DNA from: JBFMFH01 sp040752275
GTDB taxonomy: Bacteria > Acidobacteriota > Vicinamibacteria > Vicinamibacterales > JAKQTR01
Direction: 5' to 3'
NCBI GenBank assembly: GCA_040752275.1
Contig: JBFMFH010000115.1
Span: 1 to 64,000 of the forward strand
Length of the DNA stretch: 64,000 nt
The notes beneath the pieces are model-generated. The model did not search any database and was not told the origin of the DNA. It saw nothing but the letters and a program-made list of their open reading frames with translations. A program made the position numbers and the translations under genes. How positions within the stretch are numbered: the first letter of the stretch is position 1; every line of letters starts with the position of its first letter. Positions 1 to 7,677 of the stretch are shown here, piece by piece.

Positions 1-156
1 CGCGGCGCCCGGCTGGCCAGGCGCGACGACTGAGCATACTCCCGGTATGTGAGGGAGGAGCAACGCCGCCAGGCGGGATGCCCCGCCCGGGAATTGTGTG
101 AGGCATCACGGTTCCAGGGCACTAGATGGCCACGATACGAGCCGGAGGACGACGAG

Positions 157-1179
157 ATGAGACAACGAACGAGGACGGCGACAATGTCCGTATGCGCGGT
201 GATGCTGGCGCTGCAGGTGCTGGAGGCACAGCGGCCGCCGGGTGTCGGCCCGAACGGCGAGAACGGCGGCTTCATCGCCAAGTTCGCCGATGTGAACGGG
301 ATCCGCACGCGCTACTACGACGAAGGCTCCGGGGAGCCGATGCTTCTGGTTCACGGCAGCGGGTTCGCGGGAACCGCGAGCGCCAACACGTGGGTGCCCG
401 TCATCGGCCTGCTGGCCAAGCGCTTCCACGTCTACGCGCCGGACAAGCTGGCGTCGGGCATGACGGATAATCCGAAGACCGACGATGACCTCAACATCCG
501 CGGGGAGGTCCGGCACATGGTCGATTTCATCAGGACGATGAAGCTCGGCAAGGTGCACCTCATCGGCCAGTCGCGGGGCGGCGGGCTTGCCTTCCTGCTG
601 GCGGTCAATCATCCCGACCTTGTCAAGACACTGGTCATCGTCGACAGTTCGACCGCCGCGCCGGGCGCGGGCGACGACCGGGCCAACCGGCGCCGGAACC
701 TCCTCGAGCACTGCCCGCAGGAACCGCCGACGGCCCTCTGGCCGTGCCAGCAGGCCGCACTCCTCTACGACCGGAGTGTGGTCACGCCCGACTTCGTGGC
801 GGCGGCTACCTTCATGGAGAATCGGCCCAAGGCCCAGGAGACCGATAGGCGCGTGACCCGCGACGTGAGCCGCAAGGCCTCTCTCATCAACGCCGAGATG
901 AACTACGACGCGTATCGCCGCATTGACGTCGAGGGCGTGCTCCAGATGCCCGTCCTCCTCTACTGGGGCAAGAACGACCCGTCGGTGCTGCCCATCCAGG
1001 CCGAGAGTCTGTTCAACATCATCGCCGAAACGAACCCCCACGCGCGGCTGCAGTTCATCAACCGCGCGGGGCACTTCCACTACCGCGAACACCCGGCCGA
1101 GTTCGCGCACACGGTGACGAGCTTCATCGATTACTGGAACGGCCCCGGTGCCAAGGAGCTCGCGGCGGCCAAGCGGTAA
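157..1179 (+). CDS. secreted alpha/beta hydrolase (C-C hydrolase-like subfamily)
   Basis: 340-residue alpha/beta hydrolase. I start it at the ATG at 157 because GGAGG lies at 144-148 and the protein then begins with an uncleaved-looking Sec signal (residues 1-24, ending LEAQ); the in-frame ATG at 49 would put 36 unsupported residues before it. The domain shows the oxyanion-loop LLVHGSG (about 63-69), the nucleophile elbow GQSRGG with Ser139, Asp274 in WGKNDPS and His306 in AGHFHYRE. The fold resembles meta-cleavage-product (MhpC/BphD) hydrolases, which cut C-C bonds in ring-opened diketones; the actual substrate is unknown. The closest relative in the window is the gene at 38004-39029, which shares long stretches such as APGAGDDRANRRRN. 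It converges on the amidohydrolase at 1318. The exported state is inferred from the signal peptide and is odd for ring-cleavage hydrolases. Confidence 0.85.
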   Translation: MRQRTRTATMSVCAVMLALQVLEAQRPPGVGPNGENGGFIAKFADVNGIRTRYYDEGSGEPMLLVHGSGFAGTASANTWVPVIGLLAKRFHVYAPDKLASGMTDNPKTDDDLNIRGEVRHMVDFIRTMKLGKVHLIGQSRGGGLAFLLAVNHPDLVKTLVIVDSSTAAPGAGDDRANRRRNLLEHCPQEPPTALWPCQQAALLYDRSVVTPDFVAAATFMENRPKAQETDRRVTRDVSRKASLINAEMNYDAYRRIDVEGVLQMPVLLYWGKNDPSVLPIQAESLFNIIAETNPHARLQFINRAGHFHYREHPAEFAHTVTSFIDYWNGPGAKELAAAKR

Positions 1180-1317
1180 TTCAGACTCACGATGCAGCGT
1201 CGCCCTCGGGGGACGGTGCTGGCGAGCGGAACCGCCCGGTGCGGGTGGGCGAAGACGGCGCGGGGCGGTCGTGACGCGTTCCGCCGGAGCCACGCGCCGC
1301 CCGCCTGTTGATTCGCT

Positions 1318-2409
1318 TCAGGCCGGGATGCCGAGGACCCGCATCGCGTTCCCGCCCAGGATCGCCGCCCTGTCGGGGTCGGAGAGGAAGGGCGCCTTCA
1401 GCACGAGGTCCACGGTGACCGGCCAGTTGAACGGAATGTCCGTCCCGTAGAGGATCTGGCCGACGCCAACTTCCGCCACCAGGTGCCGCAGCCCCTCTTC
1501 CGAGAACACCATCGTGTCGATGACGATCTCCTTCTTGAGGTAGTCGCTCGGCCGCCGCTTGTTGGCGCACTCCGCGCTCGCGCGCACCTCGCACGCCGCC
1601 TCCGAACGGCCGAGGTACGACGGCAGGTAGCCGCCGGCGTGCGGGCCAAGGACCTTCAGCCCGGGGAACTTGTCCAGCGTCCCGTCGAAGATGAGGCGGG
1701 AGAGGAAGACCGTGGTCTCGAGCGGGTTGCCGATAATGTTGCCGAGGTCGCCCCGGCCGTCCAGCGCGCCCTCGCGCAGGAGGTTGTCTCCGCCCTGAGG
1801 ATGCATCAGCACCAGCACGCCGAGTTCGGCGGCCTTGGCCCAGAAGGGATCGTACTTCGGCAACGTGAGGTTCTCGCCTCGCATGTGGCCGCCGATGGAC
1901 ACCCCCCGCATTCCATGCGTCTTGACGGCCTGCTCCAACTGCGCGGCGGCGAGGTCGGGATACTGCAGCGACACCGATGCGAGCGCCACGAAGCGATCGG
2001 GGTGGGCGGCCACCCACGTCGCCAGGCCGTCATTCTGTGCCTGAACGATCCGACCCGCCAGATCGCGGTCTGCCCCGTACCACCAGTATCCGTTGATGCT
2101 GAGGACCTGGACGTCGAGTCCCTGCTCATCCATGACCTTCAAGCGGTCCGGACCGAGGACGTTGGGCCCGCCCCGGCGGGCGGCGTCAAAGAACGGCGTG
2201 CCCTTGACGACCTCCGCCGCCTCGGGGATGACGCAGTGCGCGTGGATGTCCACGACCTTGACGCGCCGGCCCCCGATGGAGACCTCGCGGCGTCCGGCTT
2301 GGTCGGCCCGCGGGCGCGGAATCCCGGCGGCCGCCAGCCCGCGATCCGTGACCATCAATCCGGCGGCGGCTCCCGCCACCGTGCTGACGAACTCCCTGCG
2401 AGTTGGCAT
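1318..2409 (-). CDS. Tat-exported amidohydrolase, ACMSD/decarboxylase type
   Basis: 363-residue metal-dependent hydrolase of the amidohydrolase-2 family, which includes ACMSD and gamma-resorcylate decarboxylases. Residues 1-28 look like a Tat signal (TRREFVSTVAGAAAG, cleavage after GLAAA). Metal-binding motifs are visible: HAH at 56-58 in VDIHAHCV, a His in LMHPQGG, a His in GPHAGG and an Asp in YGTDIPFNW. Family members decarboxylate or hydrolyse small aromatic or unsaturated acids in the cytoplasm; export of this one would be unusual. The start is the ATG at 2409 with GAGGAG a few bases upstream. It is divergent from the 2-oxoacid dehydrogenase operon, sharing a 360-bp intergenic region. 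Family is clear; the substrate is not. Confidence 0.85.
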   Translation of the reverse strand: MPTRREFVSTVAGAAAGLMVTDRGLAAAGIPRPRADQAGRREVSIGGRRVKVVDIHAHCVIPEAAEVVKGTPFFDAARRGGPNVLGPDRLKVMDEQGLDVQVLSINGYWWYGADRDLAGRIVQAQNDGLATWVAAHPDRFVALASVSLQYPDLAAAQLEQAVKTHGMRGVSIGGHMRGENLTLPKYDPFWAKAAELGVLVLMHPQGGDNLLREGALDGRGDLGNIIGNPLETTVFLSRLIFDGTLDKFPGLKVLGPHAGGYLPSYLGRSEAACEVRASAECANKRRPSDYLKKEIVIDTMVFSEEGLRHLVAEVGVGQILYGTDIPFNWPVTVDLVLKAPFLSDPDRAAILGGNAMRVLGIPA

Positions 2410-2634
2410 GAACGTCTCCTCTCAAGCCCGGCGCTCAGTCGAGCTGACCATGGGCCAGGGACGGTCGCACGCGGGCTTCCTCTGGGCGGCCGCAGTCTGG
2501 CCAAGACCCCAGCCCGTGCACCCGGAGCGAACAAGGGCAACAGACGGGAGCTCCAGAGCTCCCGGGCGCTCGAGTTCAGCGTTTGTACGCGCCCGGGCTG
2601 GTCCTCGTCAAGTACCTCTCCCGGCGAGGGCCAA

Positions 2635-2672
2635 TTGACATCATGTGGTCAGGTGGTATAGTGACCGCACCT
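2635..2672 (+). promoter_or_regulatory. sigma70-type promoter with GntR-like operator before the dehydrogenase operon
   Basis: TTGACA (2635-2640), 16-bp spacer, TATAGT (2657-2662), followed by TGACCGCACCT (2662-2672), which overlaps the last base of the -10 box. This is the layout seen at other sites in the window, where the downstream element is close to TGRCCSGACCA. A further TGGTC lies in the spacer at 2645. The promoter is about 100 bp before the E2 start at 2771. The remainder of the 360-bp divergent gap (2410-2634 and 2673-2770) shows no ORF or clear structure. Confidence 0.6.
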
Positions 2673-2770
2673 TCCGGCGCCGCCCTCGTGGGTCCCTCAG
2701 GTCTCAGCCCGAGCGAGGACTCTGAATGAGGCCGCAACGGTCCCGGCTGTCGGCAGCGTGAAGGCATGAC

Positions 2771-4018
2771 GTGAAGGTACCCCTGGAAGCTCAATACGTC
2801 TACATGCCCCGGTTGTCCCAGGACATGCTCCAGGGCCGGATCGTGGCCTGGCTCAAGAAGGAAGGCGATGCGGTCAGAGAGGGGGAAGGGCTCGCCTCAA
2901 TCGAGACCGACAAAGCCGTGGTGGAACTACCGGCGCCCCGCTCCGGCACGTTGAGGCGGATATTGGTCGAGCCGGGGCCCGACGCCAATGTCGGAGCGCC
3001 CCTGGCCATCCTTGCCGACGCCGGCGAAGACATCAACACGCTCCTGAAGGAGGCTCGAGCGCCGGCGCACGCGGCCGTCCCGGCCGAATCGGCATCTGCC
3101 TCGCCGGAGCGGGCCGATGCGGCAAGGGCACGAGCACCTGCTCCGTTGCACAGGCGCCAGCCTATCTCTCCCGCGGCGAAGCGCGTCGCTCGGGCTCTCG
3201 GTGTCGATCTCTCCGTGGTGTCCGGCACCGGGCCCGGCGGACTTGTGACCGAGGCGGATGTTCGGGCGTCGATCCCCCGCCCCTGGCCGCCGGGGACCGG
3301 CCTTCTTACCGAGCCGGAAGGCGACGAGGATGTCGAGGTCATACCGCTGGTGGGTGTCCGGCGCCGGATTGCCGAGCGGATGTCCTTGAGCCGCCGCACG
3401 GCGGCGGACGTCACGACGATCGTCGACGTGGACATGACGCGGGTCGCCGCCCGTCGCGACGAGGCGGCATGCTCGTACACCGCGTTCGTCGTCTGGGCGG
3501 CAGCCGCAACCTTGCGCGAGTACCCCATCCTCAACGCCGCACTTGTGGAGGATCAGATTCTGGTCAAGCGCGACATCCATGTCGGAGTGGCGGTCGGGGC
3601 CGATCAGGGACTGGTGGTGCCAGTCGTTCGCCATGCCGACCGGAAGACGGTCGCGGAGCTCTCGCGCGAAATCGACGCGCTCGGCTCCGAGGCCCGGGAC
3701 GGAACTCTCGGCCCGGACGATCTGGCCGGCGGGACCTTTACGGTCACGAACTCGGGCGCCTTCGGTTCCCTGATCTTCACGCCGATCATTTACTGCCCCG
3801 AAGTGGCGATCCTGGGGATGGGACGGGTGGCGGATGCGCCGGTCGCCCGCGACGGCCGCGTGGTCGTCGGCAAGGTGATGTACCTGTGCCTGTCGTACGA
3901 CCACCGGGTCGTGGACGGAGGACCGGCGGTGCGGTTCCTGGATGCGGTGAAGCGACGGCTGGAGAACTTCGACCTGGAGGAGGCGATGGCACGCCGTGCG
4001 GGAGGGCCTGCCACATGA
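2771..4018 (+). CDS. dihydrolipoamide acyltransferase, E2 of a 2-oxoacid dehydrogenase complex
   Basis: 415-residue E2 component. The lipoyl domain covers about residues 10-85 with the lipoylated Lys48 in ETDKAVVE. An Ala/Pro-rich linker follows, then a peripheral subunit-binding domain (about 133-170, from PISPAAKRVARALG to TEADVRA), and the catalytic acyltransferase domain ends with the HXXXDG motif (His378, Asp382, in SYDHRVVDGG). It moves the acyl group from E1-bound thiamine diphosphate to CoA. The GTG at 2771 is taken as start; the ATG at 2804 would begin at MPRLSQ, inside the lipoyl domain. The stop overlaps the E1alpha start (ATGA). The E2-first gene order is unusual, and no E3 (dihydrolipoamide dehydrogenase) is present in the window. 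The substrate (pyruvate, acetoin or a branched-chain oxoacid) cannot be read from sequence. Confidence 0.92.
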   Translation: MKVPLEAQYVYMPRLSQDMLQGRIVAWLKKEGDAVREGEGLASIETDKAVVELPAPRSGTLRRILVEPGPDANVGAPLAILADAGEDINTLLKEARAPAHAAVPAESASASPERADAARARAPAPLHRRQPISPAAKRVARALGVDLSVVSGTGPGGLVTEADVRASIPRPWPPGTGLLTEPEGDEDVEVIPLVGVRRRIAERMSLSRRTAADVTTIVDVDMTRVAARRDEAACSYTAFVVWAAAATLREYPILNAALVEDQILVKRDIHVGVAVGADQGLVVPVVRHADRKTVAELSREIDALGSEARDGTLGPDDLAGGTFTVTNSGAFGSLIFTPIIYCPEVAILGMGRVADAPVARDGRVVVGKVMYLCLSYDHRVVDGGPAVRFLDAVKRRLENFDLEEAMARRAGGPAT

Positions 4019-5025
4019 GCGGCTCGGGCGGGCTCACCGACCGGGACCTGGTTGAGATGTACCGCTGGCTGCTTCTGACCCGGGCGTTCGAGGACCGGGT
4101 GTGTGAGCTGTGGGCCCAGGGCCGGCTGATGGAGCTGCCGCACGGCAGCCAGGGTCAGGAAGCGATTGGCGTCGGGGCCTGCTACGGGCTGCGCGGGGAG
4201 GACCACGTGCTGCCGTCCCTCCGGACGCGGGCGGCTTTCTTCGTGAGGGGGATTCCCACCCGGGTGCAGATGGCGGCGATGTACGCCAAGGCCACCGGCG
4301 CCGCTGGCGGAAAGGCGTCATCGCATCACATGGGCGACGCCGCGCGCGGCGTGCTGGTGGGGAGCGGCATCATCGGCGCATCCATCACCGTCGCGGCCGG
4401 TGCTGCCCTGGCCTTCAGACTCAGGCGACAGGACCGTGTCGTTCTGTGTTTCTTTGGGGACGGAGCCGCCCAGCGCGGTGATTTCCATGAGGGCCTCAAC
4501 TTCGCGGGCGTCTTCAGGCTGCCGGTGGTCTTCGTTCTCGAGAACAACGGTTGGGCGGAGATGACGCCGGTCGCGAAGCACTTCGCCGGATCGGACTTCG
4601 CGAGCCGGGCCGCCGGGTACGGATTCCCTGGCGTGAGGGTGGACGGCAATGACATCTTCGCCGTCCACGAGGCGGCGCAGTCGGCCGTGACCCGCGCCCG
4701 CACGGGCCTGGGCCCGACGCTCCTCGAGTGCGTGACGTACCGGCTGCGCGGGCACTGCGAGAACAACCCGGTCGCGACCTGCCGGGACATGGCGGAGGTG
4801 GAGGGGTGGCGCGAGAAGGACCCGCTCCCGAGAATGCGGGCCGAACTCGTGCGGCGCGGCGTGCTCGATCCCGCGCGCATTGCGGCGATCGACCGCGACG
4901 TGTGTGCCGAGATCGAGGATGCCGTCGCGTTCGCCGAGGGAAGCCCGCCGCCGCCGCTGGAGGAACTCCACAGGGACGTCTACGCGCCCGAGAGCGCGGC
5001 CCTCGTGGGTGGGACGCGATCATGA
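4015..5025 (+). CDS. 2-oxoacid dehydrogenase E1 component, alpha subunit
   Basis: 336-residue thiamine-diphosphate-dependent E1alpha (pyruvate/acetoin dehydrogenase type). The ThDP-Mg motif is intact: GDG at 148-150 and NN at 177-178 in VLENNGW, about 28 residues apart as in the family. The start is the ATG at 4015, with GGAGGG at 4001-4006 and a 4-nt overlap with the E2 stop; a long upstream extension in this frame only shadows the E2 gene. It decarboxylates the 2-oxoacid together with E1beta, with whose start its stop overlaps (ATGA at 5022). The separate alpha and beta chains and about 330-residue length suit acetoin or branched-chain type complexes better than the single-chain E1 of enterics. 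Confidence 0.92.
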   Translation: MSGSGGLTDRDLVEMYRWLLLTRAFEDRVCELWAQGRLMELPHGSQGQEAIGVGACYGLRGEDHVLPSLRTRAAFFVRGIPTRVQMAAMYAKATGAAGGKASSHHMGDAARGVLVGSGIIGASITVAAGAALAFRLRRQDRVVLCFFGDGAAQRGDFHEGLNFAGVFRLPVVFVLENNGWAEMTPVAKHFAGSDFASRAAGYGFPGVRVDGNDIFAVHEAAQSAVTRARTGLGPTLLECVTYRLRGHCENNPVATCRDMAEVEGWREKDPLPRMRAELVRRGVLDPARIAAIDRDVCAEIEDAVAFAEGSPPPPLEELHRDVYAPESAALVGGTRS

Positions 5026-6023
5026 GAGAGCTGACCTGCCGCGAGGCGATCCGGGAGGCTCTTCGCGAGGAGATGGACAGGGACGGCAGTGTGTTCGTAT
5101 TTGGCGAGGACGTCGCCGACTACGGTGGCGTCTTCAAGGTCACCGAAGGGCTGCTCGAAGAATTCGGACCCGAACGCATCTTCGACACGCCGCTCAGCGA
5201 GTCGGCCATCGTGGGCGCGGCCGTTGGGGCCGCGGTGATGGGCATGCGCCCGGTCGTCGAGGTGATGTTCGCGGACTTCACTACCATCGCGATGGACGCT
5301 CTCGTCAACCACGCCGCGAAGATGAACTACATGTCGGGCGGTGAGACCCCCGCGCCCCTGGTCGTGCGCATGGCCTACGGCGCCGGGCCGAGGTGGGGCT
5401 CGCACCATACCCAGAGCGTCGAGGCCTGGCTGGCCAACGTGCCGGGCCTCACCATCGTGATGCCCTCCACCCCGCATGATGCGAAGGGCCTGCTCAAGTC
5501 CGCGATCCGCACGCCGAACCCTGTTGTCTTCCTCGAGCACAAACTCCTCTACGGGAAGAAGGGCGAAGTCCCGGAGGACGATTATGTCGTGCCCCTGGGC
5601 ACGGCCAACGTCGCGCACCCTGGCGACGCGGTCACCGTGGTCGCCACCGGGCTGATGGTGCACCGCGCGCTCGACGCGGCGCGGGCGCTGCGGGCCGACG
5701 GGATCGACGCAGAAGTGATCGACCTCCGCTCCATCCAGCCGCTCGATGAAGAAACGATTCTCGCGTCGGTCGAGAAGACGGGTCGGATCGTGATCGCGCA
5801 CGAGTCGCCCGTCCGCGGCGGGTTCGGCGGCGAGATCGCCGCCGTGGTCGCCGAGAAGGCGCTTGGCTTCCTCGACGCGCCCGTCCAGCGCGTCGGGGCG
5901 CCCTGGACGCCGGTGCCCTTCGGTCAAGTGCTCGTCGACGCCTACGTGCCATCCGAGGCCGCCATCATCCGGGCGGTGCGGGCGACACTGGGATCGGCGG
6001 ATGAGAGGAGGAACGATGGCTAG
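5022..6023 (+). CDS. 2-oxoacid dehydrogenase E1 component, beta subunit
   Basis: 333-residue E1beta, the partner of the preceding E1alpha. It shows the family's N-terminal GEDVADYGG block, the conserved MPSTPHDAKGLLK segment and the transketolase C-terminal domain with EVIDLRSIQPLDEETI. The start is the ATG at 5022 overlapping the E1alpha stop, so the three subunits are translationally coupled. Its own stop (6021-6023) lies 8 nt inside the next gene, a Tat-exported beta-propeller protein, which ties that unknown protein to the dehydrogenase operon. The substrate is not deducible. Confidence 0.92.
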   Translation: MRELTCREAIREALREEMDRDGSVFVFGEDVADYGGVFKVTEGLLEEFGPERIFDTPLSESAIVGAAVGAAVMGMRPVVEVMFADFTTIAMDALVNHAAKMNYMSGGETPAPLVVRMAYGAGPRWGSHHTQSVEAWLANVPGLTIVMPSTPHDAKGLLKSAIRTPNPVVFLEHKLLYGKKGEVPEDDYVVPLGTANVAHPGDAVTVVATGLMVHRALDAARALRADGIDAEVIDLRSIQPLDEETILASVEKTGRIVIAHESPVRGGFGGEIAAVVAEKALGFLDAPVQRVGAPWTPVPFGQVLVDAYVPSEAAIIRAVRATLGSADERRNDG

Positions 6024-7611
6024 CAGGGACTTCAGCCGACAGCGTCGCAGATTCCTCAAGATGGGCGCGGCGGCCGGGGCGGCGGGGCTGGCGGGCCTGG
6101 CCGGCCTTCGCGACGCACTCGCCCAAGGCGGGCTCGCGGGCCTGCCGAACGGCGTGGGCACGGTTCCATTCACCAGGCCTCCAGGATCGCTGAACTACCT
6201 CGATCGCCACTCATATGTCTCGAACATGGAGATCGTGGCCCACATCGAGGGACCCAGCACCGCCGGCGGCGAGCCGTTGATGGCGATGTGGGCGCGGGGC
6301 GGGCAGCGCCTTCTGCCCGCAGGCGGCGCCGGGTGGCTCGATGTCAGCGACCCGCGCAAGCCGGTTGCGATTAGGACCAAGGAGGGCATCTCCGGCTGCG
6401 TCTCGTACAACACGCGGCTGAAGAAGTGGCTGATGGTGCGGTCCGCGGGGCAGCCAAATTCGTCGCCCCGGCCCGGGGAACACCCGCTCGGCCAGTTCGA
6501 TGATGCCCTGAAGGCCGAGGTCAGGGCCTACAAAGGGCTCAGGGGCATCCGCGTCTTCGACATCACGGACCCCGTGACCCCCAGACTCCTCAGCGAGTTC
6601 TCGACCGGGCCAACAGGCACCGGCACGCACATGAACTTCTACGACGGCGGGCGCTACGCCTACCTCGAGTGCGGCTGGACGGATCGGCTGCGGTTCGAGA
6701 ACTCGGGGAGGGCCAGCAGCAACGCCCTCATGATCGTCGATCTCTGGGACCCAGAGCACGTGACGAGAGTCTCGACCTGGCACTTCCCGGGCCAGATGAT
6801 CGGTGAGGACGAGCAGTACCTCAAGTACTGGTGGGCGGGCAGCAAGGCCGCGTGGTCGGGCGCCCACGGGGCGCCGACCGTGCCGGTGCGTGTGGAAGAC
6901 GGCGGCACGGTCGGCTACGGCGGGTTCGGCCACTATGGCATGGTCATCTTCGATCTCAGCGACATCAAGAACCCGAAGCCGTACAGCGTGGCGCGGTGGG
7001 ACTACGAGACCATCGGCGGCATCCCCTATCACACGTGCTACCCGGTCATCGCGCCTCCCGGGCACCGGCTGGCCAACATCGTGATCGGCATTCCCGAAGC
7101 GCACCTCCCGGACTGTCGCGAACCGTACAAGCCTCAGCACCTGATCGATGTGAGCGACGTGCGCAACCCCCGATTCATCGGCCAGTACCCGCGACCGGTA
7201 CCCCCCAAGGAGGCGCCGTACCCCGATTTCTGTCTGGCGACGGGGCGTTTCAGCACGCACAACATCCAGTGCTGGGTCGCACCGGGCACCTCGCGCCCGG
7301 AGATCACCGTCACGACGTGGTTCAACGCCGGCATCCGGATTCACGACATCTCGGACCCCACGCGGGTGCGGGAGCTGGCGTACTTCATCCCGCCGCGCAT
7401 GGGCAATGCAGAGGACTACGAGACGTGGTTTCGCGGCGACTCCGAGAGGGTGTTCGTCGAGTGGGACCGGAATCTCATCTGGTTCGGCTGCCGGACGGGC
7501 ACCTACGGCCTGTCGTCGCCCGCGCTGGGCAAGCCGGTACTGGAACCTCGCGCCATCAAGAACTGGACACGGCCGCACCTCAACGCGGGGTGGGACGAGA
7601 GCCGGGGCTGA
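6016..7611 (+). CDS. Tat-exported LVIVD-type beta-propeller protein (paralogue A)
   Basis: 531-residue protein of unknown function. A Tat signal is evident (RQRRRFLKM at 7-15, hydrophobic Ala/Gly/Leu stretch, cleavage near ALA at about 36). The rest is made of repeats that read VxDITDPxxPxLLSEF, FDLSDIKNPKPY and IRIHDISDPTRV, as in LVIVD-repeat beta-propellers. Residues shared with the window's other paralogues include His205 in HMNFYDGGRYAYL, GYGGFGHYGM, DCREPYK, the HNIQCWVAPGTSRPE block (from about 415) and EWDRNLIWFG near 482. The start ATG at 6016 has GGAGG at 6007-6011 and overlaps the E1beta stop by 8 nt. The conserved His and acidic residues suggest an enzyme or binding site rather than a pure scaffold, but that is inference. 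Confidence 0.85.
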   Translation: MASRDFSRQRRRFLKMGAAAGAAGLAGLAGLRDALAQGGLAGLPNGVGTVPFTRPPGSLNYLDRHSYVSNMEIVAHIEGPSTAGGEPLMAMWARGGQRLLPAGGAGWLDVSDPRKPVAIRTKEGISGCVSYNTRLKKWLMVRSAGQPNSSPRPGEHPLGQFDDALKAEVRAYKGLRGIRVFDITDPVTPRLLSEFSTGPTGTGTHMNFYDGGRYAYLECGWTDRLRFENSGRASSNALMIVDLWDPEHVTRVSTWHFPGQMIGEDEQYLKYWWAGSKAAWSGAHGAPTVPVRVEDGGTVGYGGFGHYGMVIFDLSDIKNPKPYSVARWDYETIGGIPYHTCYPVIAPPGHRLANIVIGIPEAHLPDCREPYKPQHLIDVSDVRNPRFIGQYPRPVPPKEAPYPDFCLATGRFSTHNIQCWVAPGTSRPEITVTTWFNAGIRIHDISDPTRVRELAYFIPPRMGNAEDYETWFRGDSERVFVEWDRNLIWFGCRTGTYGLSSPALGKPVLEPRAIKNWTRPHLNAGWDESRG

Positions 7612-7634
7612 CGCAGCACTGCACCGATCGCTGA

Positions 7635-7666
7635 CGGGCCGGGGCCGGCCCGCGGGTGCCGGCCCG
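7635..7666. terminator. GC-rich hairpin between convergent genes
   Basis: CGGGCCGG (7635-7642) pairs with CCGGCCCG (7659-7666), lying between the propeller gene ending at 7611 and the oxidoreductase ending at 7678. There is no T-run, so termination in both directions is only inferred. Confidence 0.35.
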
Positions 7667-7677
7667 CCTCTCGAGAG

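Noticed and set aside
1..33. End of an upstream gene (a stop codon TGA at 31-33 in frame 1)
   Set aside because: Only ten codons are visible, too few to support a gene.
35..49. Inverted repeat CATAC-N5-GTATG as an operator of the first gene
   Set aside because: Arms of 5 bp only, and it matches neither the GntR1 nor the GntR2 motif well.
49..156. Extended start for the first hydrolase at the ATG at 49
   Set aside because: It adds 36 residues of no similarity before a clear signal peptide, and a good ribosome binding site exists for the ATG at 157.
106..1293. Long antisense ORF opposite the first hydrolase gene
   Set aside because: No domain, low-complexity Arg/Pro/Val composition typical of the reverse frame of GC-rich genes. 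Many such shadows occur across the window and none was annotated.
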